This document shows, piece after piece, positions 20,001 to 27,228 of a DNA stretch of 64,000 bases. Within the stretch, counting starts at the first letter, position 1. Each line of letters starts with the position of its first letter. The notes beneath the pieces were generated by a model, which saw only the letters and a list, made by a program, of their open reading frames with translations, searched no databases and was not told the origin of the DNA. The DNA is taken from positions 248,001 through 312,000 of the forward strand of contig CAWGKC010000001.1 in the NCBI GenBank assembly GCA_963823105.1. The letters run 5' to 3'. Made by a program: the position numbers and the translations under genes. Origin of the DNA: JAJYKC01 sp963823105. Lineage in GTDB: Bacteria; Acidobacteriota; Terriglobia; Bryobacterales; Bryobacteraceae.

Positions 20001-20437
20001 GGCAAGCCGGTAATTTCCTTGTTCTCGATGACCGTGCCGAGCTGCGTATTGGTGGTCTCCACCTGGGCGGGATTGGCCTCGACTTCGACCGATTGATTCA
20101 CTTGGCCGACCTCGAGCGCTACATTCATCTCGTAAACCTGATTGAGGACGAGTGTCAGATTGCGAGTGGTGGTTGTGTTGAAGCCGGTTTTGGAGGCGCT
20201 GACGTCGTAGGTGCCGGGTTGGAGATTGAGGAACTCGAAGGCCCCGCTGTCTGAAGTGGCGACTTCCGTGGTGACTTGGGTCGCGGTGTTGACGGCCTTG
20301 ATGGCGACACCGGGAACGGCGGCGCCGGTGGCGTCGGTGACGCTGCCGCGAATGCGGGCGTAAACGTCGTCGGCCCTCAGATTCGGAAGGCAGAGCGAAA
20401 AAGAAACCAGCAGGAGGGACAGCAGAGATCGATTCAT
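17026..20437 (-). CDS. TonB-dependent receptor 1 (Oar-like), one apparent frameshift
   Basis: Outer-membrane receptor of about 1136 residues. The start at 20437 gives MNRSLLSLLLVSFSLCLPNL, a signal peptide, followed by a carboxypeptidase-regulatory domain (RIRGSVTDATGAAVPGVAI, about 28-110), a plug domain (about 120-230, with FLINGTDSNDLPLN and NPEYGRNSGGILNATFKSG) and a long barrel ending in ARVYF, whose terminal Phe is expected for BAM insertion. Near 19270 the frame shifts between SFTPI and LTQNQGYFRFDHTF. Acidobacteria carry many such receptors for large substrates; the ligand is unknown. Leader and promoter are shared with receptor 2 (see 20438 and 20551). Confidence 0.92.
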
Positions 20438-20500
20438 ATACCCTTTCCCCAACAGTCGAAGATGAAAAGCCTCAACAACCAGCCAATTGGCTGGAACCGG
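20438..20500 (-). promoter_or_regulatory. 5' leader of TonB receptor 1 with hairpin and conserved box
   Basis: In the sense of the gene the last 63 nt before the ATG contain a perfect hairpin CCAGCC-AATT-GGCTGG (20479-20494). It is followed by GGCTTTTCATCTTCGAC and GTTGGGGAAAGGG just before ATATG. The leader of receptor 2 keeps the same order: hairpin of different sequence, GGCTTTTCA, TCGAC, GGGGAA and ATATG, with 38-41 nt from hairpin to start. The purine run also serves as ribosome binding site, so the element could control translation. Confidence 0.65.
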
Positions 20501-20550
20501 AACCTGAAAAAACAGAACTCGAAAAACAGCGGATGGATCGAGTGCCGCTA

Positions 20551-20595
20551 AGCTAAGCAACTGGATTGCCACATTGCAAGTGTTTGTAAATTATG
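20551..20595 (-). promoter_or_regulatory. Putative promoter of TonB receptor 1
   Basis: A 28-bp stretch (20568-20595) matches 30678-30705 upstream of receptor 2 with two mismatches; in sense it includes TTTACAAACACTTGCAA. TTGCAA (20574-20579) can serve as -35, and 17 bp on lies TTAGCT (20551-20556), a weak -10. The equivalent spacing at receptor 2 gives TTGCAA-17-TATTAT. The box lies about 135 bp before the start in both genes. Confidence 0.6.
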
Positions 20596-20883
20596 TGAGG
20601 GAGTACGACAACGGCACGGCAAATGTTCCACGATCTCATAGACAATTGGCGTGAGACTTCCAGGATCGGAATTTTTATGTCGCGGGTGTCCTTGGGTTCT
20701 GCGAAAGGGGCCGCAACACGGGACAGGCAGTTCGCGTTCGATTGAGTGCGGAAAAGTCCGAGCGGCAATCGAAGGCGGTATCGCGGGTCGGCTCAATATG
20801 CCGGCGATTGCAGGAAGTTCGAAAGTTCGGACCAAAGCCCATAGAAGACCGCGGCAATCGCTTCGAGCCGAACATCTCCCGCG
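20596..20883. other. Upstream region of TonB receptor 1, no gene
   Basis: No convincing coding frame. The part nearest the promoter carries blocks that recur upstream of receptor 2: CATAGACAATTGG at 20637 and CCAGGATCGGAATTTT at 20660, with the same 23-bp offset as at 30736 and 30759. These may be activator sites. The rest up to the stop of the next minus-strand gene at 20884 shows nothing recognisable. Confidence 0.5.
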
Positions 20884-21771
20884 CTAGGCAGACTTATTTG
20901 CTGCACTAGACTGGGCGGGGCCGGGAGAAAGTCCGGCGAGATACTTTCGCAGCAACTCGGATACCGGCTCTTGGCGATTTTCCGCGTACGCTTTCTTGAG
21001 CCACTCCCCAAAAGCGGCGCCCAGCGCGTTTGAACCAAGGTCCTCCGGAGAAAAACAAGAGGGATCCTTTTTAGGTTGATTGATTATGGACAGCCATTTT
21101 TCTTGAGCGCACTGGGTAATCTCGAGGCCCACTCCCAGTAGAAGAGTGCCTCCCTCGGAACCGCCGAAGGCGTGCTCTAGAAGAGTATCGTGCTTTAGAG
21201 GCGTGGTTGTGTGAAAGGCTTCACTCATGGCGGCGAAGAAATGTAGAAAGTCGATCACGCCGGGGCCGCCTTTGAGAGAGACGATCAGATAACGTTTGCC
21301 CTTCGCGAAGTCGAAAAAATGCCACCGCAAATCGCGCATCATCGCGAGCCGATCGGTGGGGTTTTTCGCTTCCGCCGCCTTCGCCAGGTTTACGAAATCG
21401 TCAACCGTTCCGAGTTCGGCAACGAATTTCTCGACGTTGGGCGAAACCGCAGGAACCGCGGCCGCGTTGCCGAGGATTGGCGGCGCTGGCGGCGGCGGCA
21501 GTGGCGCCAACCGCACCACAGGAGGGGGTTGCAATTTCGGCTTCTGGGCAGGCCGCCGGCGGGATCGAAGCATCTTCCAGGTGTCTTTTCCCGCAACGCC
21601 GTCGCGGACAATTCCGCCGGTCTGCTGGAGGCCCAAGAGCGCCTGCTCGGTCTTTTTGCCGAAATGGCCGTCCACACGGAGCTTATTGCCGGGCGTCAAG
21701 CGCGAGTTCAAGAGCAATTGCAAGAGCTTTACGGCGGGTCCAACGGATCCTAATCGTAGCGTTCTCATCAT
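20884..21771 (-). CDS. Protein with N-terminal peptidoglycan-binding-like domain
   Basis: About 295 residues from the ATG at 21771 (a further ATG is at 21768; GTG at 21789 also opens the frame). Residues 1-65 match the PG_binding_1 fold: RLGSVGPAVKLLQLLLNSRL, LRVDGHFGKKTEQALLGLQQ, VAGKDTWKML. A basic, proline-rich linker (QPPPVVRLAPLPPPPAPP) leads to a C-terminal domain of about 180 residues with FVAELGTVDDFVNLAKAAE and a glycine-rich FGGSEGGTLLLGVGLEI that I cannot assign. No signal peptide is evident, which is odd for a cell-wall-binding domain. It could be a cargo or effector with intracellular processing. Confidence 0.78.
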   Translation of the reverse strand: MMRTLRLGSVGPAVKLLQLLLNSRLTPGNKLRVDGHFGKKTEQALLGLQQTGGIVRDGVAGKDTWKMLRSRRRPAQKPKLQPPPVVRLAPLPPPPAPPILGNAAAVPAVSPNVEKFVAELGTVDDFVNLAKAAEAKNPTDRLAMMRDLRWHFFDFAKGKRYLIVSLKGGPGVIDFLHFFAAMSEAFHTTTPLKHDTLLEHAFGGSEGGTLLLGVGLEITQCAQEKWLSIINQPKKDPSCFSPEDLGSNALGAAFGEWLKKAYAENRQEPVSELLRKYLAGLSPGPAQSSAANKSA

Positions 21772-21820
21772 GGCGAATCCCATCCTCACTTATGGAAGCG
21801 GAATTCCGCCAAAAATTGGT

Positions 21821-24334
21821 TCAGCTCCGTGACGCCCTACTTGCGGGCCTGGGCCGCGACGCACTTTGCGATCGCGCGGTCCACATCTTCCGGTAGACTG
21901 CGACCAGCGTTCCGTAAAGCAGTCCGCGCTCGCGCAGGGCGATGAACTCGGGCTGGCTGCGCCGGTAGCCGTCCGCGGCCTGCTTCCAATGCCCCAGGCG
22001 TTCCTGAATATTGCCCTGCCGGAAATGCGAGATCGCTCGAATGGATAGAGGGTCCTGGCTGTAGGTGTTCGTTCCGGGCAGCGTTTGGATAAGTTCCAAA
22101 GCCCGGTCCAATCGCCGCAAAGCTTCGGCGGAGCGGCCAAGCTGCGCCAGTGGCACAGCGGATTGGCTGAGGGCGAGCGCCACGTCGGCTTGAAACTGCG
22201 CGTTGTTGGGGTCGGCGCTCGACAGCGCTTCCAACTGCCGCAGGCCCGCTTCGTCGTTGCCGGAGGCGCCCGCAACATCGCCTTCCAACTCCAGCGCCTC
22301 TCCCGATTGCAAGCCGGCCCACGCCGCGATCTGCCTGTAATCGGTATTGCGGGGGTCGGCCGAGATCAGTCCGGCGGTCACGGCCTGCGCGTTCCGGCCC
22401 ATCGCCAGCGCCTCACGATAACGGTCGGTGTTCCAGAGCAGAAGCCGGCCGGCGCGGAGATAGGCCAGAGAAAGGGTGCGGCGGATCCGCCGATCGCCCG
22501 GTTCGGCGGCGGCCAAGCGCACCAGGAGCGGTATGGCTTTCTGGCTCATGGCGAGCCCGTTCGTCCAGTCTCCGGCGAGACCTTGTTTGTAACCGTAATC
22601 CAGATAGGCGGTAGCGAGCAGACGCTGGTTCCGGGGATCGCCGGGTGACAGGCGGTTGAGCGATTCGGCGATGTCGACGAGTCTCCGCGAGTGGTCCATT
22701 GCTTCCTTCCAATTCCCGGCGAGGCCCAACAGGTCGCCCACCTTTCCATGACTGGGAACCAAGTCCCTCAGCAGGGCGGCGTTATTCGGGTCGGAGGCGG
22801 CGAGCGACTCGCGAATCGCCAGCGCCTTGCGGTAGCTACTCAACGCACCGGCGGTGTCGCCGAGGTTGGCGGACCGGTAGCCTCCTTGTACATCGCCCAC
22901 GCGGTCGTACGCCGTGGCCAGTTCTCGCCGCAAGCCATCGTCTCCGCCGGCCTCTTTCGCCAGACTGTCGAGGTATTCAAGAGCGCGGCCGACGATGATC
23001 TTCCTCGCCGGAGTCGAACCGGGAAGATCGCGGATGGAATCGTATACTTCGAAGAGCAGCGAGTTGGCCAGGTGGCGGACGTCGTTGAACCGCCGCTCCG
23101 CCTTTGCGCTTTGGGCCTGTGCGACCCGGTATTGCCAGAGCGTGGCCGCGAAACCGCCGGCCAGCAACGCCAGAATCGCGGCGACGGCGGCGAGGCCAAT
23201 CGAATGGCGCCGGGCGAACTTGGCTGCCCGGTAGCGCACCGTATCCGCACGGGCCAGGACCGGCGCGCCGGACAGATGGCGCTGGATATCTTCGGAGAAC
23301 TGTTCGGCCGAGGCGTAACGGCGCTCGGGATCTTTGTGCAGGGCTTTGAGCAGGATATTGTCCAGATCGCCATCGAGGGTCTTACGAAGCGCCGGGGCGG
23401 CCGAGCTCGGTTTGGCCGGCGGAGCGGCGCAGATCGCCTGGGCCGCCTCGAACGACGAAAGCCCGCCAAGGGAATAGGGCAGGCATCCGGTTAACAGCTC
23501 ATAGAGAATCACGCCGAGGGAATAAACGTCGGTGGCCGTTGTCACCGGTTCGCCGCGCACCTGCTCGGGGCTGGCGTATTCAGGCGTATACATGACCGCC
23601 GTGATTCCGGTTTCTTCGCCCCGATCTTCGGCGCCCAGGGCTTTGGCGATGCCAAAATCCAGCAGCTTGGGCGCTCCGTCGGAGGTCACGAGCACGTTGC
23701 CCGGCTTGAGATCCCGGTGGACGATCAACCGCCGATGCGCCGCATGGACGGCGGAACAGATGGTTCGAAAGAGCTTCAGACGCTCCCGCGTTCCCAGCCG
23801 CTCCCGGGCGCAGTACTCGGTCAAGGGGACGCCCTCGACGTACTCCATCACCAGATAGGGCTGTCCGCCGGCGGTCGTTCCGCCGTCGAGGAGCCGCGCG
23901 ATATTTGGATGGTCGAGGCCAGCCAGGATCTGCCGTTCGCTGCGGAATCGCTGGCGCAGCGGATCGGTGGCCATGCCAAACGCGATGAGCTTGATGGCTA
24001 CCCGCTGGCGGTATTCGTCGTCGTCCCGAAGAGCCTCGTAGACCACGCCCATTCCGCCGTGGCCGATCTCCCGCACGGTGCGGTAAGCGCCAAGACGCAG
24101 GCCGGCATCGGCGCCATGGACGGCATCGGCGATTTCCGCCGCGTTCGCTTCCACCGCGGGCGTATCGAGGAACTCGCCCGCCTTATCCCACGCGCAGAGC
24201 AAGGACTCCAGTTCGCTTTTCAGCTCCGAGCTTTGACCGCAGGCGTCGTCGAGAAAAGTCCGCCGCGCGGGAGGGTCGAGATTGCGCGCCGCTTCGAAGA
24301 TCGTCTTGACCCGTTCCCACTCCGTGGCCTTCAC
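21821..24334 (-). CDS. Ser/Thr protein kinase with membrane helix and TPR tail
   Basis: About 837 residues. The start is the GTG at 24334 (VKATEWERVKTIFEAA), which overlaps the sigma-factor stop as GTGA; upstream codons would lie inside that gene. The kinase domain spans about 80-340: EIGHGGMGVVYEA, VAIKLI, VHRDLKPGNVLV, LLDFGIAKAL, TPEYASPEQVRGEP, all catalytic residues present. A single helix (GLAAVAAILALLAGGFAATL) near 375 separates it from an extracytoplasmic tail of TPR-like helices. The last 20 residues (MWTARSQSAS...) look out of frame; the neighbouring frame gives DVDRAIAKCVAAQARK, so a shift near 21885 is possible. It probably signals with the coupled ECF sigma factor. Confidence 0.92.
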   Translation of the reverse strand: MKATEWERVKTIFEAARNLDPPARRTFLDDACGQSSELKSELESLLCAWDKAGEFLDTPAVEANAAEIADAVHGADAGLRLGAYRTVREIGHGGMGVVYEALRDDDEYRQRVAIKLIAFGMATDPLRQRFRSERQILAGLDHPNIARLLDGGTTAGGQPYLVMEYVEGVPLTEYCARERLGTRERLKLFRTICSAVHAAHRRLIVHRDLKPGNVLVTSDGAPKLLDFGIAKALGAEDRGEETGITAVMYTPEYASPEQVRGEPVTTATDVYSLGVILYELLTGCLPYSLGGLSSFEAAQAICAAPPAKPSSAAPALRKTLDGDLDNILLKALHKDPERRYASAEQFSEDIQRHLSGAPVLARADTVRYRAAKFARRHSIGLAAVAAILALLAGGFAATLWQYRVAQAQSAKAERRFNDVRHLANSLLFEVYDSIRDLPGSTPARKIIVGRALEYLDSLAKEAGGDDGLRRELATAYDRVGDVQGGYRSANLGDTAGALSSYRKALAIRESLAASDPNNAALLRDLVPSHGKVGDLLGLAGNWKEAMDHSRRLVDIAESLNRLSPGDPRNQRLLATAYLDYGYKQGLAGDWTNGLAMSQKAIPLLVRLAAAEPGDRRIRRTLSLAYLRAGRLLLWNTDRYREALAMGRNAQAVTAGLISADPRNTDYRQIAAWAGLQSGEALELEGDVAGASGNDEAGLRQLEALSSADPNNAQFQADVALALSQSAVPLAQLGRSAEALRRLDRALELIQTLPGTNTYSQDPLSIRAISHFRQGNIQERLGHWKQAADGYRRSQPEFIALRERGLLYGTLVAVYRKMWTARSQSASRPRPASRASRS

Positions 24335-24933
24335 GCGCCGCGGCCGGCCTCCGGTCCGGGAACCCCCTCCCGCGTCAACTCGCGAAAAATCCAGGCTTTG
24401 GCCAGGATCCATTCGCGCTTCACGGTCGATACCGATACCCCAAGAAGTTCAGCCGCTTCTTCGTTGGTCATTCCGCCGAAGAAGCGCAACTCGACGATGC
24501 GTTCCTGCTGCGGGTCGATCCGCGAAAGAGTGCGGAGCGCCTCCTCGAGCGCCATCAGATCGACGGCGCCGGGATCGGGGAGCGCCACATTTTCGTCCAG
24601 CGTCACGCGCACCGCGCCAGCGCCTCGCTTGGCCGCTCCTCTGGCTCGCGCGTGATCGACGAGGATGGCTCGGATGACCTGAGCGGCGACCCCCATGAAG
24701 TGCGCCCGGTCGCGGAAATCGACGTTGGCCCTGCCCACCAGCCGCAAGTAGGCCTCGTGAACCAGCGCCGTGCTTTGCAGGGTGTGGTCCTTGCGCTCGC
24801 GGCCGAGGTAGGAGGCGGCGAGCCGGTGCAGCTCGGCGTAGACCAGCGGGATGAGCCGGTCCAGGGCACTCTTATCTCCGCCGCTCCATTGGGAGAGCAG
24901 CCGGGTTACTTCCCGTGGCGCGACATCCGCCAT
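24331..24933 (-). CDS. ECF-type RNA polymerase sigma factor (TIGR02999 type)
   Basis: 200 residues from the ATG at 24933, preceded by AGGAG with 5-nt spacing; another ATG 15 bp upstream lacks a site. Region 2: LVYAELHRLAASYLGRER, TLQSTALVHEAYLRL. Region 4: LEEALRTLSRIDPQQERIV, FFGGMTNEEAAELLGVSVST, VKREWILAKAW. This matches the TIGR02999 group, common in Acidobacteria and Planctomycetes and usually next to a Ser/Thr kinase rather than an anti-sigma factor. The kinase gene overlaps by 4 bp, so activity is probably set by phosphorylation. Confidence 0.93.
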   Translation of the reverse strand: MADVAPREVTRLLSQWSGGDKSALDRLIPLVYAELHRLAASYLGRERKDHTLQSTALVHEAYLRLVGRANVDFRDRAHFMGVAAQVIRAILVDHARARGAAKRGAGAVRVTLDENVALPDPGAVDLMALEEALRTLSRIDPQQERIVELRFFGGMTNEEAAELLGVSVSTVKREWILAKAWIFRELTREGVPGPEAGRGA

Positions 24934-25020
24934 AGCGACTCCTGGCATAGTGTAGCTTATACGCTCCCCTGGGGGCTTCCCGCGTGGCCAGTACCGATTA
25001 GTAATGCCATTCGTGAGCCG

Positions 25021-25063
25021 TTTGTTTCATTCTTCCCGCTTGCGTAAGTAGGAGTGAAACAAA
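25021..25063. promoter_or_regulatory. Inverted repeat directly before a start codon
   Basis: TTTGTTTCATTC (25021-25032) pairs with GAGTGAAACAAA (25052-25063): 11 Watson-Crick pairs plus one G-U, loop of 19 nt that contains the sequence CGTAAGTAGG. The right arm ends at 25063 and the ATG follows at 25064, so the ribosome binding site lies in the loop or right arm. It may be an operator or a translational control hairpin. Confidence 0.55.
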
Positions 25064-26026
25064 ATGTACAAGCCGTCTTGTGTTGTCTTTGCGCAGTGCG
25101 CGTTTCTCGCATGCGCCCCCGGAGCGGGCGCGGCGCCGGCGGAGAACCTCACCGCTCCGCCGGCGCCCGTCGACGAGCGGGTAACCCTCCGGCAAGGCGC
25201 GGGCGTTCCCGTCGAGCTACTCGACCACCCACAGAAAATTGTTTTCGTTAAAACCGAGGCGAGCGATCCGAAGACCATTCTCACGAATTTTCTGTTCAGC
25301 GACGTCGGGATCTCGCTGCTCACGATGGGTATGGGTTCGCAGATGTTGCGCTGGAACCCGTACATGGGCCAGACGTTCGCCCAGGTGGCGAGCCTGGGTA
25401 AGAGCCTCGTCGCCCGGCACGGCGCCGAAACCAATGGATTCGAATACGACACGCTGCCCGGGCTCACTTCCACGGTGACGGCGCGTGCGGAGAAAGCCCA
25501 AGTCGTCATTCCGCTGAATCGTTACATGGTGTCGGCGGCCTTTGATTCCTCCGGTATTCAGCCGATCCTCGTCCGCTTGGATCCAAACGTCAATAATCAA
25601 GCGCGTCTGATCTCGTCGCGTAAAGTTTCGCTGAAGGAACAACGCAACGGGCGCTTCGACCTCAAGCCCACGGTCGCGCGCGAAGAAAAGGAGGTCCGCC
25701 AGACCTCGGTTCCGGTGGAAGTGGAGCGCATGCCCGGAAATATCCTGTCCGTCACGACGGCCGGCCCGCTCGCCGCGGGTGAATACGCGCTCGTGCTGCG
25801 CGGGAAATCGGTTGCCGGGGGCTATACCGATAACGTGCCTCTTCGGCCTACTCCCATAGACGCAGGCGCGGCTCGGAACCCTAAGCAAGGCCCTCCGCCA
25901 AGCGCATTCTCCGTGCTTCGGCGGATGCGTCCCGGAGGTCCATCGCCAACGGACGGGCCTAGCGATCCGCAGCCTTCGATGGCCGGATTCCTGGCCTGGG
26001 ACTTCCGCGTTTTCCCGCAGAACTGA
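25064..26026 (+). CDS. Secreted hypothetical protein
   Basis: 320 residues with a signal-peptide-like start (MYKPSCVVFAQCAFLACAPG, cleavage perhaps after GAGA). A beta-rich domain follows with LRQGAGVPVELLDHPQKIVF, LTSTVTARAEKAQVVIPLNR and VEVERMPGNILSVTTAGPLAAGEYAL, the last resembling the end of an Ig-like or protease-inhibitor-like fold. The C-terminal 60 residues are proline/arginine-rich and low in complexity. No family recognised. It diverges from the sigma-factor gene and may belong to its regulon, but that is only positional. Confidence 0.7.
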   Translation: MYKPSCVVFAQCAFLACAPGAGAAPAENLTAPPAPVDERVTLRQGAGVPVELLDHPQKIVFVKTEASDPKTILTNFLFSDVGISLLTMGMGSQMLRWNPYMGQTFAQVASLGKSLVARHGAETNGFEYDTLPGLTSTVTARAEKAQVVIPLNRYMVSAAFDSSGIQPILVRLDPNVNNQARLISSRKVSLKEQRNGRFDLKPTVAREEKEVRQTSVPVEVERMPGNILSVTTAGPLAAGEYALVLRGKSVAGGYTDNVPLRPTPIDAGAARNPKQGPPPSAFSVLRRMRPGGPSPTDGPSDPQPSMAGFLAWDFRVFPQN

Positions 26027-26037
26027 AACGGCGCCGG

Positions 26038-27226
26038 CTAGAAAATCAGCTTGGCTCCGAGTTGGACGTTGCGGTTGCCATTGAAGTAGCCGTCGACGAA
26101 GTTGTAAGAAGAGGTGTCGACGTCGGCGGCCTGCACGATGAAATTGGCGTGGTTGAACAAGTTGTAAGCCTCGAAGCGAATCTGGAGAGTGAATCGCTCG
26201 CTGAGGCGGTTGTTTTTGTAGACGCCGAGATCCATGTTCCACGAGCCGGGGCCGAAGACGGAATTGCGGGCGACCATGTTGGAGGGGAACGGCCCGAAGT
26301 CGCTGATATTTACTTTGGGATTGACGTAGTTGGATAGTTGCAGGCCCGAGAGTTTGTAGAACTGATAGTTGTCCGGGACGCTGCCGTTGACGACGTTGGT
26401 GACGCCGTGGTTGGGAGCGGCGCCGTTGATGAAGGCGCGCGGGCAGAAGGTGATGACGGGGGCGACGGAATTGTCGTTGGCGATGGAATACAGATTCTCG
26501 CCGACCGAACTGGAGGAGGACAAGCTGGCGAGGATTCCGTGGTTGAACTCGTGTTCCGGCCAGGCCCGGAGCTGGTGAACATCGGCGGTGACGATGTTGA
26601 AATCGGCATACTTCGGCGGACTCTGGATCAAGTTAAAGGTAACCTTGCCGAGTTTTCGCTCGTAGCCGCCGCGAAGGCCGGTTTTGCCATTGCCGAAAAC
26701 GTCCCAGGCGGCGCGAAGGAAGGGCGCGAAAATCCTTTCGCTGGTCTGCCTGAGGCGACCGCTCGGGCTGCTCTTGGCGAGATCGACGGCTCCTCAGCGA
26801 ATCTGGCGGATAATATTCGATCCAGTGCCGTCGTAGGAGTTCGAGTCCAGGGCTGGGTTGACGTTGCGCCGGACGCCGAAATATTCCCAGCGCACGCCGG
26901 GATTCAGGGTCAGACGGGGGTGACCTTGTAGCTGCGCTGCAAATAGAGGGCGCTTTCCTGGTAGCGGTAGCCAAGGGAGAACGCCGGGGGCCGGGCGGAA
27001 AGGTTGAGGGATTGTCCGGCGAGCTTGCCGAGCGGATTGACCGCGGCCCGGAACCGGTGATTCTGGCCGGGCAAGCTGTCGACCCGCACGTTGGCGCTTG
27101 CCGCCCGGAGTCCGTTGATGGCATTCCCGACGCTGTTGCCGCCTGGATCGGCGGGACGTGAAAAGGAATACGGCACCGCCTCCGCGCTGAGGGTCCAACG
27201 CCTGGAAATTCTCCAAAGCAATGCTG
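26038..27226 (-). pseudogene. TonB receptor 3, C-terminal fragment
   Basis: Only the barrel end of an Oar-like receptor remains, about 395 codons. Recognisable pieces in order: LLWRISRRWTLSAEAV, LNLSARPPAFSLGYRYQESA, then after a shift in a C5 run near 26920 LTLNPGVRWEYFGVRRNVNP, an in-frame TGA near 26797, AAWDVFGNGKTGLRGGYERK, and a good C-terminus (FTLQIRFEAYNLFNHANF ... VQLGAKLIF). It begins 3 bp after the stop of receptor 2, with no signal peptide, plug or intergenic region. That suggests loss of its 5' two thirds by deletion or recombination between tandem paralogues. Confidence 0.83.
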
Positions 27227-27228
27227 GA

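Noticed and set aside
26780..26810. In-frame TGA in the receptor 3 fragment as a selenocysteine codon, since selB is present
   Set aside because: The gene is truncated and frameshifted, outer-membrane receptors are not selenoproteins, and no SECIS-like hairpin was identified after the codon.
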